In this document: positions 23,401-35,715 of the stretch, piece by piece
Position numbering within the stretch: the first letter of the stretch is position 1
How the letters are laid out: every line of letters begins with the position of its first letter
Assembly (NCBI GenBank): GCA_949130495.1
Contig: OX422208.1
Span: 396,140,561-396,204,560, forward strand
Direction: 5' to 3'
Origin: Sambucus nigra
Taxonomy: Eukaryota > Streptophyta > Magnoliopsida > Dipsacales > Adoxaceae
DNA length: 64,000 nucleotides
The notes under the pieces: model-generated
Told to the model about the DNA's origin: nothing
Database searches by the model: none
The model's input: only the letters and a program-made list of their open reading frames with translations
Made by a program: the position numbers and the translations under genes

Positions 23401-24006
23401 AATATGGTGATCTCCAACCATTACAGCACTTCTCCTACGAGCCAAGAAATTTTTCACCCCTATTCACTTCCGGGCATATATATATCTTCCTGCTATATTC
23501 CAAAGCCTCTGGGTATTCTACATCCATTGGCTACACGCATAATCTCTGCATTTAACAAAATTCAAACAGGTGGTCCTCTTCAAAGACCCCTCCGACTCTC
23601 TCCCATCCTAATCACACTAGGTGAGTCTAATTTAGCACCAATCCCTACTATAACGATACAACAATATATATGTTACACTCTAGCAGTCCTTACAACTCCA
23701 TCAAACCCAGCAATAATAGGGGTGACCTCTGTCATGGTCATCGACCCCAAAATATTCTTCAACTCCAGTTGAGCCTCGCCTCCTGATGACTTCCCAATGG
23801 CCCTCAATGGTCATCTTCTGAGTAATCTTCATACGAAGCATACCCGTTCGCATAAAAGATTCACTAATATTTATACACTATAGTGGGAGAACATAAGCCA
23901 CGTACGTAGAGGAATACAACAATCCAATGATAGGGCTCTATACCAATCAAACGATACACTAAAAATGTAGTAAGCCATACAAATCCTATGAATACTAGAA
24001 CCTGAT

Positions 24007-24018
24007 GCTCTGATACCA
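24007..24018 (-). other. Primer binding site of element C (initiator Met tRNA)
   Basis: The minus strand reads TGGTATCAGAGC, complementary to the 3' end of plant initiator tRNA-Met. It lies two bases inside the 5' LTR. The match is perfect. Confidence 0.9.
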
Positions 24019-24020
24019 TC

Positions 24021-25131
24021 TGTGACACTCCGCCTAATAAAATAATGGGTGATCAATCCTATATCAAATTAAACATGAATCTCATCTGATTCATTCTTAG
24101 CATCAATGTCGAAAACTTTTGAAAACTTACTAACCACCTAGTATTCAAAAGACACGGTACCAAATTATCTTACAATTAAACAAGATAAATAACTAGTTTG
24201 AAAACTAAAACAACATTCATAATATACTAGAGTCCAAATCATCATGGTATGCAAATGAACCAAAGTCATGCCAAATAAATTATCGGTAAAAAATAACCAA
24301 ACCAAGTAATAATCTGAGTCCAAACTGCAAAGTAAAACGGATACAAAACTGAAACTATAATACCAGCAATGGACCACATGTCCAAACATGATATACAAAA
24401 GTGAGATCCTATGCTAGATCCAAATGAAAGAATCGGCTACTCAAAATCCTGTTTGCATCCATAGTGCTATAGCTCCAAGTCCCTGAAATGAAACCATCAA
24501 GCATGGCGTCCCTATGGATGGACACATAAAAGGTGTTGAAAATATTTTTATAGCAAGAGTTAGTACTCAAAACATTTAACAAGTAATTTATCGTAATTAA
24601 AATCGGTTATTGATTACACATGTTAGGTTCACGCACACTCCCTTGAGTTTCCTCTCCTCCTATCTAATGTGCACACCTAGTGTTCGTATACTTAGCCCAC
24701 CTAGCTATCATACCCAAGCTATCTCAACTAAAGTATATAACCGATCTTATAAAGTCTACTCTCCCGCACCGCCTATACAGCACGCTTCATTATTAACATT
24801 TCTCACATGTTATTCAGTTTTCAAATAACATTCACATATGTTATGTTTCAGTATCATAATTAAGTCTCACTACTTAATTCATATAGAATTTCACGTCTAA
24901 TCATCATTCAACTTCCATAATTAATTTTCACTACTTAATTCATAAATCATTTCAAGGTTACCATTCAACTTCCCAAAATTAAGTTTCACTACTTAATTTA
25001 TAAATCATTTCAAGGTTACCATCAAACTTCCAAAATTAAGTTTCACTACTTAATTTATTAAAGATATTCCCAATCTATTTTAAATCTTGAAATGAAGTTT
25101 CTTTCTACTTAATTTATCATTTAGATGTGTG

Positions 25132-25167
<36 letters not shown>

Positions 25168-27291
25168 ATGTACATGTCTACTCTCGCACATAAGTAGAAT
25201 ATCATGAAGTATATATTTCACACAAAATATGTACTATAAGGATATTGGTCGGGATAATCATCGACCCCAATCATCCTATCATTTACATTGGTCCGGATAT
25301 CCCTCGACCCCAAGGTAAATTTTATGCATATGTATATTGGTCCGAATACGCTTCGACTGTAATATCTTTCATCTTCAATTTGGTCCGGATACTCATCGAC
25401 CCCAAATCGATCTTTCATGTATTGGTCTGAATAATCATCGACCCCAATATAGAATTAAGCACACTTTATGTACATATATTGCACCCAATATATACTATAA
25501 ACACATACTATATAATCACCTCCCTGTATCACATTTTAGGACTTATTGGCTCGAAATCCTACCTCGATCACCAATAATTATTTATATCCCTTGGCTCGGA
25601 ATCCTACCTCAATCACCAATATATATAAATAATATAATTTAGGTAATCTAAGTAGTACTATCCACCAATAGCTATTCACACAACCTGAAAATACATGTTA
25701 GTACGTTGTATATATCTCTTACATACTTGTCGTAATATTTACTTTAGGAATTATCTCACTATCGTATATATTGGAGTGTTCACACAACTCTAGGGTCCTA
25801 GTTACCCAATTCAGTAGTTACAAACCTTAACCTACTTATATGCATAGTTTCAATATATTCTCGTAATTATTTATCCATCTTTCAGATTAATTACAAATTA
25901 CTATAACCAATCCCATTCCCGTCTTAATTCTCTCTCTAAGATGAAGTCGTACTCCCATCGTCGACCTACTAAAAAATAATAAGTCACCCAGTATTATTTT
26001 CACAAGGCCCCAAAGTTTGTTCACCACCTCTACTTAGGAATATAAGGCAAAAGAGGAAAATTTCAAAAATTCTGGATACCGAACCGATCCGCCCTTTCCC
26101 CGGACCGAACCTGTTCGATTTTATCTGCAAATTAGCTTCCCAGTTATCAGATGCGTTTTCACCATTTTCTTTCACAAACCTTTACCAAAATTCAAATCAA
26201 CAATACCAACCCTTTTCTCCATATCTTAGGATGGTTTCTAACATTTCAAACACAATAAAACTTTACCGGAATCAATCAAGAATGAATCAATTCGCAAAAC
26301 TCTTTCACAATTGTAGTTTTGTGTTTTTCTCTATCATTCAATCTAGAATCCAGATTTAGATCTGTAGGAACATTCTTACTTCTTATTATTTTTCATCCTC
26401 TATAGATTTGAACATTAACTACATGCAATTCTACCCAAACATGTGATTAATTGATACTTTTAATCAAAAGATTTTAAATAGAAACAATTAAAATCATGAA
26501 ATCCCTACACAGTGATATTATAACATAAATTCGATTTGCAATAAACACTTGACTTTGATTGATTGAACTGATTTCTTGGTTCTTTGTTGATGATTGATTG
26601 TTTCCTTCTCCAATCTTCCTTTCCAATTACCTTGGGATACAAGATTTTTTCACAATCTTCAAATCCCTCTTTAAGCTTTGAAAATAGGTTCTCTCTCTTC
26701 TCTCTAATGGCCTCTCTAACCTTTTTGTGCTATGAGCCCTAAAACCAATATCTAAATGTCAGATATATGGCTCTAAATTTTGTAGGTCCCTTCACCTCTT
26801 TTTGTAAAATGACCAAAACGTCCTTAATAGGTGGCGGTTTGGTCCCAAATTGACCTAAGACCTAAACTATACCCCCAGGTACCCTATTCTGACTATTTCA
26901 ACCCATTTGGAATCATTCGTGACCACTAAATTATCATCCAAGTAACGTAAAATATATTTCTCACTTCTCACCTCAAAATAGTCTTCACGTGAATCCCGGT
27001 GTGCTAAAATAAAATACGCACATATCACTCGTATAACCACAATTAATAAAATACGCACATATCACTCGCTATGACGTATAACCACAATTATCAATTATTT
27101 ACTATTCACACTTAGTAAATATCATGATGTAATATCAATCCGTATCTATCTCACGATTACTATTTAATAGTCACAATTATCATCTAATCGTATTAAATTA
27201 CTTCACTCGCGTAATTTAATTAAAACGTATTTTTCCTAATAAACTCCTCATATTAATTAAATAAAAATACACAGAAATACGGGGTATTACA
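24021..27291 (-). mobile_element. 5' LTR of element C
   Basis: 3271 bases, collinear with the 3' LTR. It has a (GT)n(AT)n tract at 25125-25168 in place of (TC)n(TA)n, and the same hairpin-unit array (25245-25620). The splice-like donor is damaged here (AAAGTCAAGTG near 26550) and so is the acceptor (TTTTATGTGTCC near 24526). Confidence 0.85.
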
Positions 27292-27296
27292 TGTTT

Positions 27297-27720
27297 TTGG
27301 AAGGTTCGAGCAAAACGGCCAACTTTTTCCAATGGTGGTCACCATTTCTAAACAGATTGGAATTATCATTGTTTCTTGAAGGGGGTGTTTAGTTTAAATT
27401 TCGTTTGTTTCGATTCTATCCTTGGTTAGGAGAAAGGTTTTAGTTTTGCCTAGTTAATTTTTTTATTATTTTTTACTCTCATATTTTTGGATAAAGCCCT
27501 CAAATTTGTTGGAGATTTGCCTTTTTTTGATGTTTGGTGGTCAGTTGGTTCACAACATTAACCTTAACATGTGATATACCATGTTCCTCTTATTGATATT
27601 GAACATTTGATTACTCCTCAATACGGAATTTTACCATTAATGTCTCAAGAGAAATTTATTGATTTATGCCTTAAATTGTTTCTGAAATCCTTCCAAGATG
27701 GTGGTAATTTGTAAGAGTAT
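27297..27720 (-). pseudogene. Gag part of the copia element split by C
   Basis: On the minus strand, PPSWKDFRNNLRHKS and LETLMVKFRIEE (27710-27615) match the copia gag pattern (usually LP.SWKDF....L...LSLE.L...LRIEEE). A decayed knuckle, KVGRFARTFQK, abuts element C at 27345-27297. On the other side of C the copia text resumes with an ANVTE-like linker and the protease. So C entered between knuckle and protease. Confidence 0.7.
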
Positions 27721-28979
27721 TCCTACCCAAAATATATTTTAATTCTTATTCTTGAGGTTGTTCTGACAAGGCATCGTTCAAATTATTCATCGAACATCCT
27801 CGTGACACCGTATTATTTTATATACCATTCATAGGATATGTAAAAAACTAGACTCTTGTACACTTTTATCACACAAATTATATTTTTTGTAATTAAAAAA
27901 TATAATTCTTTTTGATTGTGGTTTGTGGATTATTGAAATAGAATATATATAACGAAAAAAATATTTTTTGAAAACCCTTTTGATGCATTAAATATATTAA
28001 ATAAATAAAATCATGTTTTTTTGGTCAAAATTTAATCTTGGCTACTTCAGGTTTGTCGCCCCAGCGAAGGAAACTTTACTGTAGCAAAGGTCATTCGCTA
28101 CCCGCGCTATTGACCAATGATTTTTGTGAGTTTCTTCGTGACTTGTCTTCGCCGAAGTCTCGTAGCAATGAAGATTAAATTTTCTACAACAAAGCTCCAA
28201 TGAAGGAACACAATATAGCTCCAAAAGCTTGCTTTTTATAAATTGTGTTTTCTTTGATGGAATTCTGTGGAAATAAAAAAATCCAGCCATATCGTTTACC
28301 GTTTACACATTATCACTTCATAGGAAACCTACACCTTATCTATTCTTCCTCTCAAGCTTCTCTTGCAAGATTGAGAGTATATTTCTATGGGTTTAGACTT
28401 TATTTGAAGTGTGTAGTGTGATGATTGTGTGTTATTTTTTAATCTACATGTGAGGCAAATGTTTCACGCGCCAATGCATTCATGCCATAATATTTATCTT
28501 AAGAGAGAAATTAAAAAAAAAAGATTTAAACTTCTTTTTTTTATGTTGAATCTTAGATTATTCTAAGTTTTAATTGTATTTTCTTCACTTAAAATTTTTA
28601 GGATACTTTAAGTTTCATTATAATATGTCATATTTTTTTTTTTTTACACCAAAATTTAGGCTTTGTTAGTCTTATTGTATGATAACTAATGAGCTTCTAG
28701 ATCCATTTTCATAATTTGAAAGAAAAATATAAGTTTGAAAAGAATTTGAATTAAAAATAAAATTTCAACAATTGCAAGGATAAAATAATAATTTGAGAAA
28801 CTTTATGGCCCTAAAAATAATTTTAAACATTTATCTAGGCAAAATAAAGTTTTCTCATAAATTTGATTGAATTTCGAATTGAAACAAGTAAATGAGGAAG
28901 TTCAGGGGATAAAATGCGACGATGGGTAAAAGTGTAATCTCATAAATATTCATGACTCTAAATTTGATTTAATTTTTTT
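27721..28979. other. Unassigned sequence
   Basis: AT-rich with no supported gene. The segment 28035-28200 is richer in GC and holds short self-complementary words (CTTCGCCGAAG, GTAGCAA/TTCGCTA forms). The minus-strand open frame 28290-28042 (82 codons) shows no domain. This may be a piece of an LTR. Confidence 0.4.
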
Positions 28980-31589
28980 TTTATAGGTACCCCGGGAGTT
29001 TAGATAACAAAGGAGTTGATATACAAAAAGTATTAGGATATGTCGCGACACGACACGATTGACACCCCTGTACTAAATAATTTTTATAAAATCGCTCAAG
29101 CGTCCGTTGAGGCGGTGCCATAACTTTTGAAAATTTATTTAAAAGACTCGCAACTTTAAATTTTGGGCAAAAATGAGATTTTGAAGTCTTGGGGGTCAAA
29201 AATATGATTAAAGTTGGTGTTGTGAATGACGTGAATAGTGATAAAAATTGAGCATAATAATTATAAAAAAAAGAGTTGTCAGTTGTTTCCAACTCTTTCC
29301 AAGACCTCATGAGATATTTATCAACTCAAATACAACCACAACCCAAACACCTCAACTATTAGCATAGGAAAAGAGGACCCTTGATCTCACCATTTTACAC
29401 AAATTTTTTAGAGCAAATTTTGAGAGAATTTATCATTATTTGAGGACTAAGAATTGTACTTTTGTGGAGAGAATTTTGTAAAGATTAATTGTGGGGTACA
29501 ATTAAGTTGTAAGTTTGATTCATTAATAAGAATTCGTTTTCTTGATTGCAATCTTGTTATGTCATTCATTACGCTAGCGTAAATTCTCTATTAGGACCAG
29601 ATGAAATTTATCATGCTTGATTAGTATTATATAGTTAGTTTAATTTCGTTCTCAATCTCGACATATTTTAAATGCTTTAAAAATTCAATATTCACTTAAA
29701 ACGATACGAGAGTGTGTTTTAAACATTCAGAAGTGATTGCTAATTTATGTTTTATAAATTAAAGTAGGTAAATTTTTATGGGTTATGCTTACATTAAATT
29801 GTTTGATATATCATACCTAAATACAATGTTAAGACTTAAAATTGATAATTCATATTTTATTTTTTGGTGTGAGTTTTGTTTTAATGGGTTATGCTTGCAA
29901 TCGATTGTTTTGATAATATATGCTTAAAGACTACACTTAAAACTTAAATTTGATATTTTTAAGGGAATAAAGATTTCAGCCTTTGAAATTAGAGATGTTA
30001 AATTTTGTGTGAACTTAAATATTTTATTTTTCAAATTTAACGTGGTGAGAGTCAGTTTAATTTGAGTTATAAAATTGTGAACGTCGAAATTAAATTAATG
30101 TGTATTATTAGTTAAAATTTATAAATGAATATGAAATCATAGTTTATCCCATAATTAGTTACATATTTATGGTTGCTCCCATTAGTTGCTTTTATTTTAG
30201 TCTTAGATTATAATTTTCATTTTTACACCGTACCATATTGGTGAAAAGTCATTCATTTATAAAATTAATCAAATCTCTGTAAGTTCAACCCGTAATTGCA
30301 TGAGCTATACCATAATAGTCCTTGCACTTGCGGTAATTTTAAAATTTTGACAAGAACTTTTTGGCTTCGTTGTATTAATTTTGAAAGTTATAGATTTTCG
30401 TACTAGTTTTACTTTGCTTTATCATAAAAACCCATAAAAATTCGAATTTTTTTTTTAGAAAACCCGTATAATTTTTTTCAGATTTCATTTAATCTATAAA
30501 TAGTCCCTATAAAAAATAAATATATATTATTTAATAAATAAAAAATATTAGAAAATTCAAAAAAAATATTTTTTTTTCAGTAGTAATTTTTTATTTTTAG
30601 AATATATAAAAAAATTTAGGTGTGCTTATTTTTTATTTTTTTGTCTTTTGTCTTTTGTGTAAACTACAACATTAGTAGTAGTATTTTTTAATATTTTTTT
30701 TGTCGCACTTTACTCTTCATGTAATTATTTTGTGTTATTTTCACTAGCACATTCAAAAAAATGTACAAAACAAAATGAAGAAGAGAAAAAAAAGGGGGGG
30801 GGGGGGGGAAGGGAAAAAATAATCGAAAAAACTGTGCAACGGTGAGCGTACGTGAAAAAACTTGTGCAATATTGACACAAGCATAAGGAATTCTTGGGGA
30901 CAACTAAAATGTAAGTGATGTTTATTCCCAATCGACATCAACTTAAACGCCGACCCGACGTAAACAAGTGACCATAAAAATTTCATGTCGAAAGTATGTT
31001 TTGTGTGCTCCTTACGTGATTTTATTTTTCATATTTTAAATTTTCATGTTGCATTAATTTCAATTAAGCACAAAACTCACTTGCAAGATAAGATGGGGAT
31101 TTCATCACCCTCCCATATCCCGAAAATCATTAAATTAACTGAGCATTTGCATAACCCGAGTTATCGCTTTTAATTTCAAATTATTTAAACATTGGCTTCA
31201 GGGTATCATATAACTCGTAGTAAATTCTTAAGGATGTTATAACTAAAAGCTCCTTCAATGCGAACTTATCAAATTAGTTATCTTTTAACTTGTCTAGGAT
31301 TGGTTGTTTTTAATATGTCTTCGTACAGACCACCTACTTAGAGGTGAATTTGGGATTTGAGACGAAAATCGTAATATCATATTTTAATTTTTCCCTTCTG
31401 AAAGAGTAAGATCTTTCTAATTAGGGAGATTAATTCGGGGACCCATGTTGTCATTCGAATAATCTAGGAAAAATCAGATTTAAAGATTGAAATTATCCTC
31501 ACCTAAATTAGATTAAATAAATTGCTTTGTGTTAGTTTAGGATTTATGTGGTTTTGAGTCAATTTTAATTGTTTTTCCTTTAAAAAATA
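28980..31589. other. Unassigned old repeat-like sequence
   Basis: It contains GTCGCGACACGACACG near 29042, a GC-rich patch that recalls LTR U3 text, then a long AT-rich tract. A run of 15 G lies at 30794-30808. The minus-strand frame 29310-28981 (109 codons) and the frames at 30688-30986 have no recognisable domain and include low-complexity residues. No gene is supported. Confidence 0.4.
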
Positions 31590-33463
31590 AAAAATCTAAA
31601 AAAATATTTGTGAGTTGTAAACTGCAATGGATGATCCTCATATTCTTATCTCGTCGTCCTTTTAATATTCCTCTAGTGATCCTTTGAACGTGTGGATACA
31701 AAATACTGACAATTCAAATGTCTACATATTTCTATTTGAGTTCGACGGGTTAGTAGTCATTTTTAAAGAAATTAGAGAAGACATGGATGAGAGTCCAATT
31801 CCTTTATTCACTTTTTGTCCAACAAAATGTATTAATTGGGAAGAGGTCAACAAACATTATAATATGTAATTTCTGAAAGTAGTCATGAATTAAATGAGAA
31901 AAATTAATTTTCTGAGGAGACAATTGACAATATTGACACGAGTCATACTTGTGATAATTTGAATGTTGATTTTCATCACGATTTCTCTTATAATTTAATT
32001 GAGAAAAATGCTATAACTTCTTATATGTGAAAATTTTATTTAAGGATTCGTCATCCGATTTTAGTGATACTTCTTATAATTATAACGATCTTCCCATTTT
32101 TATGAAAAAAGTGTATCCTCAAGCCAAACCTCTTCTTCTCACAAATTTTGTAAAGTATCACGCTTAGGATTAGAGTATGCATCCCTGATTTTACTTGACT
32201 ATTTAAAAAAAAGAATAATAAATATTTGGATTCTTATTGTGGTTTGTTACCCCATTGTGATGCATTGGCATATGTCATGTGATTTAGAATTATTTATTAT
32301 TGATGATGTCGGTGATCAACGTTGTGACGATAAATTTAAATATATGATTAGTGTTGTGCAGGCATACTCTCAAGTTTATGATGCTTTTGTACTTAGTACT
32401 ATAAGGTTTATTATGTGAAATGACCCACAACTATTTCGATTAATAATATATGGTAATGGTGATAATTGTTATGACTTTGTATATTATTAGGTTTTTTCTT
32501 AGATTTTTAAATATTTTTTTAGGTTGCTATATTATTTTTTTAGTTAACATGCTTTTGTTAACTTTGGATGTTGATAGCAAATGTGGAGTTCACGGGTAAT
32601 ATTGTCCTTTTACTTCTTTACTTGATTTTCTTTATCCATAGTTTTATTTGAGTATACATTGAGGACAATATAAAATTTAGGTTTGGGGGTAAGGATAGTG
32701 TTTTTGACAAAAAATAAAAATAAAATCGAAAATTTCAATAAAGTAAAAAAATTCCAAAGTATTTTCAATATAATTGAGTTTTGAAACGATTTCTTAATAT
32801 AAAATTAATTCACGAATCTCTCAACTTGTGAAATTTTTAACACATTATCCATATGATATGATAAAAAAAAATAGATATTGAGGTGAAAGTGGAAGAATTT
32901 ACCAAATATATGTGGAGATTTTAACCCAGTGAGATTTTGTGTCATTCATCGATTTTGAGAGATTTAAATCAATTCAAGTTAAAATATCTCAAAATTTTCT
33001 TTAATGAAATTTTCTTGATGATCTCAAATTCTTTATTTTGTTCGATTACTGAAAATAAAAGTCAAAATGGGAATCTTAAGCACTATAAGTCTTAGTAAGT
33101 CGTCTTGAGACACAAATCAACTTAGCGATACTTGAGAAATGAGATTAGGCCATCATTTGATAACCTAAAATTAAGCCCAATCCGACCTTTTAAAAATATT
33201 TCATTGCAAGCCCATTTGAGCGAAAAATAAAAATAAATATTTTATTGAAAACTCCATATCCTTCCTAACTCCAATAGGGAGTTTAACACCAATGAAAAGA
33301 TTCCATACCTATTTTTCGATAATACTAGGAGAAATTATGATAGGAAAAAGGCCAGAAAAGGAAAGGTTGCAAGAATATGATTGAAAAGAAAAGAAAAGAA
33401 AAGAAATAAAAAGCAGATAAAAAGAAAGAATGAAAAAGGGGGAAGAAAGAAAGAAAGAATGAG
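31590..33463 (+). mobile_element. 3' interior of LTR element F (possibly Athila-like)
   Basis: A short open frame at 31684-31869 (62 codons, starts MNVWIQNTDNSNVYIFLFEF) is embedded in broken reading that I cannot assign. At 32652-32700 the phrase ACATTGAGGACAATATA followed by TTAGGTTTGGGGGTAAGG resembles text between the last ORF and the 3' LTR of plant Athila-like elements. The segment 33360-33463 is strongly purine-rich and leads to the LTR. The lineage call rests on this text style only. Confidence 0.4.
33432..33463 (+). other. Polypurine tract of element F
   Basis: An almost pure A/G run (with GGGGGAAG inside) ends directly at TGTAAGG, the LTR start defined by the second family copy at 59473. 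Confidence 0.6.
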
Positions 33464-34357
33464 TGTAAGGGAAAATTTCCAATCGAGTCATATGTATGTA
33501 TTAGCTTATTCTATTGGTTAAAACATGTAGGTTTAGTTTGTGTCATATATCTGTTACTCAAGCTTATGATCTGAGATGAGCAAGCAACTACATTTTATTT
33601 CTACATCATTGGATGCATTGCACGCATCTCGAGAATAAAGATATATGGTTTTTAATGTGTCAAAATATTCGTGAGTTTGTTTGGATCTTTATTTATGTTT
33701 TAAAATGTTTTCTTGAAAATATTATGTTTGATTACACGTTAAAATGACTTTGATAATTTCGTTCGAACGATAAGGAAATGTCGTTTGAACGAGAGTGCAA
33801 AAAATATTTCATTCTCATTCAAACAAGATTTCGGCGACATTTAAATGACTTTTACTCGGTTTCATTTTTTATCGTTTGAAGGTCATTGGAAGTTCATTTA
33901 AACGAAATCTATCATGTTGTTCGAATGAAGTTTGATCTCGTTCCAATAAGATGTATAAAGTCACTCAATGATCTTATAATCTCGTTCGAATTTTTTTAAA
34001 AAAATTCGAGAAAATTATTATCATTTTCTCTTACAAAATCTTCATCAAAACTAGATTTTCTCTCATATTTCATTGAGCCTCTTTCAAACAAAAATGTTTT
34101 AAGCCTCTAGAAAATAAAATATTTTTTTTACCTAAATCCAAATGCAATCTTGATTATCTTGATCATGGTATCAAGGTCAATCCCACACATATAATTCCTC
34201 ATGTTTCTGGTATGGTGGATTCCACATCTTTTGATGATGGTCGAGGTTATCAGAGGAGTTTGAGGCATGGATTTACTGTGAGTATGACATTGGACTGCGT
34301 AGTGGTCATAAGTAAAGGTTTGAATATTTCATCTGCATAGGCTTAGGGAGTTATGAG
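33464..34357 (+). mobile_element. Truncated 3' LTR of element F
   Basis: It is homologous along its length to the first 880 or so bases of the solo LTR at 59473-60625. Shared text includes CAATCGAGTC.TATGTATGTATT at the start and GGTGGATTCCACA near the end. It stops where TGTAGACACCCC begins at 34358, so another insertion removed its end. It contains several TTCG(T)TCGAACGA-like words at 33755-33990. Confidence 0.75.
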
Positions 34358-34457
34358 TGTAGACACCCCATTCTAACACCCCCTAGCACCTCCCCTCACC
34401 GCTACAAACCTAAGTCATACCCCGGGTACTGACCTAAGGGCCATCGGGCACTCTCAG

Positions 34458-35110
34458 GCTCCGTTTGACCAAAATTCAAACTCTTTAGCTCGATCGAGAC
34501 TGAACGAATCTTCGAAGATCACTGAAATCCCTTTCCAACGGTCCACCCCGTGCGCGATTCTGACTTATGGTGCAGACGAACGACTCGTTCACCCCCGAAA
34601 CTTGATCAGGAGGTCACCGGACGCTCTGAGGCTCCGTTTGACCAAAGTCAACTCTTCAGCTCGACTGAGACTGAATGAACCTTCGAAGGAAACTAAAACC
34701 CCTTTCCAACGGTCCACCCTTGCGCAATTCTGACTTACAGTACGGACGAATGATCCGTTTTACTCCGAAAGGTCACCGAGCGCTTTCAAGCCCCGATTGA
34801 CCAAAGTCAACTCTCCAAACCGAGTCAAGCTCTTTGGAATGTCAAAGTACATCTCCTAACCTTTCCAACGGTTTTCCCCATGTGCGAGTCTGACTTACCA
34901 TGCGGACGAACGATCCGCTTGTGTCCGACGATCCTCCGTCCAAAGGACCGACGAACATTTTCGAGCCACATTTGACCAAAAGTCAGCTCCCAAACCCGGG
35001 AGCAGTCAAAAAGACTTTCGAAGGTATCTGAATTACCTTTCCCAGGGTTCACCCCATGAACAAATCGAATCAATGGTTTTCGCTCTACGATCGATTTTTC
35101 GAAGGAACAT
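34458..35110 (+). repeat. Four-copy tandem repeat of about 160-174 bases
   Basis: Units start at about 34458, 34631, 34791 and 34965. Each contains CCGTTTGACCAAA (or a variant), CTTCGAAGG, CCTTTCCAACGGT(T/C) and a GGACGAACGATCCG-like palindrome. The array is GC-richer than its surroundings. Confidence 0.8.
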
Positions 35111-35219
35111 AAAAAGACTGCCAAACAGCAGGTTCCAAACCCTGCCTATCGGTAGTGTGCCTAAACACACCTGCCGATTGGCAAGACCAGGGCTATGCCA
35201 ATCGACAATTCCCTGGGCC

Positions 35220-35227
35220 TATAAAAA
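35220..35227 (+). promoter_or_regulatory. TATA box in LTR fragment G
   Basis: CCTATAAAAAG follows the tandem array by about 100 bases, the position expected for an LTR promoter. Confidence 0.5.
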
Positions 35228-35715
35228 GAAGGGCCTAACCTCATTTCATAAAAAATACAAGAGCAGAGATCCATCACTCTCAGCAATCTCAGAAAATCCC
35301 TCTCGAAGTCAGCGTGATTTTCATATTCAAATCCCTTTCCAACCTTCACCCTTTATCACCTTTTTCATCAAACTGGGTGAATTAAGTACGCTCCATCATC
35401 ACCCAAGTGCAAGGGCTGGTCTCCAACATCCAAGATCAAGCTCAAGATCTTCAAGAAGGTCCAACTTTCTCAACTCTCTCTTTAAATTCTCCTAAATTCG
35501 CATTAATTTATTTTATTACTTAGCTCTTTTATTCTCTCATCTCACATATTCTAATATACTTTTTATTTAGTATTATTGCACATCTCTTACTTTCATATAA
35601 ATAAAACCCAAAATTCTTTAATAAACTTCAACCAAGAAACATTTTTACTGGAACTAAATTCTTCTTCATGTGTAATTTATTGCATAAGATACACTTAATA
35701 TTCAATTTACTATCT

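Larger units (their letters stand above)
20448..24020 (-). mobile_element. Non-coding interior of element C
   Basis: No gag, protease, RT or integrase motif is readable on either strand. The open frames here (up to 144 codons at 23338-23772) have no recognisable domain. The first few hundred bases after the primer site align with the interior of D: shared CATCAGG(T)TCTAGT, CCTATCATT..GATTGTTG, and GAAGTCATCAGGAGGCGAGG against GAGAGCATCAGGAGGCGGGG. So the interiors of C and D descend from one non-coding sequence. Confidence 0.7.
17104..27291 (-). mobile_element. LARD-like LTR retrotransposon C (Tekay-type LTRs, non-coding interior)
   Basis: Two long direct repeats (17104-20447 and 24021-27291) flank a 3.57-kb interior. 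Orientation is minus: an intact tRNA-iMet primer site adjoins the right LTR and a polypurine tract adjoins the left LTR. The LTRs read TGTAATACCCCG at one end and GGCGGGGTGTCACA or its variants at the other, the style of plant Tekay/Del elements. Flanks CGTTT (17099-17103) and TGTTT (27292-27296) form a 5-base TSD with one mismatch. The interior has no gag or pol. Long LTRs with a non-coding interior fit the LARD class. The insertion lies inside a copia element. Confidence 0.85.
34358..35715 (+). mobile_element. LTR-like fragment G with internal tandem repeat
   Basis: It begins TGTAGACACCCC, a common LTR start, at the exact break in the F LTR. It has a TATA box (TATAAAAA at 35220-35227) and a C/T-rich leader, all consistent with an LTR and its R/U5. 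The end before the Helitron terminus at 35716 is not defined and no second copy exists in the window. Open frames inside (35073-35495 and 34825-35124) are by-products of the GC-rich repeat. Confidence 0.5.

Noticed and set aside
23338..23772. 144-codon open frame in the interior of element C
   Set aside because: It runs on the strand opposite to the element, has no known domain, and the aligned interior of D keeps no such frame.
29030..29060. GTCGCGACACGACACG patch as a telomere, origin or operator
   Set aside because: It is short and unrepeated, more like GC-rich text seen in LTR U3 regions, and gives no basis for a functional call.
30794..30808. Run of 15 G as a regulatory G-quadruplex
   Set aside because: A homopolymer in low-complexity sequence with no gene nearby; it may also be inaccurate in the assembly.
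34458..35110. CRISPR-like regular repeats
   Set aside because: Units are about 160-174 bases, imperfect and contiguous with no unique spacers, in a plant LTR context.
35073..35495. 140-codon plus-strand open frame
   Set aside because: It overlaps the GC-rich tandem array, TATA box and leader of LTR fragment G, has no recognisable domain, and opens only because of local composition.
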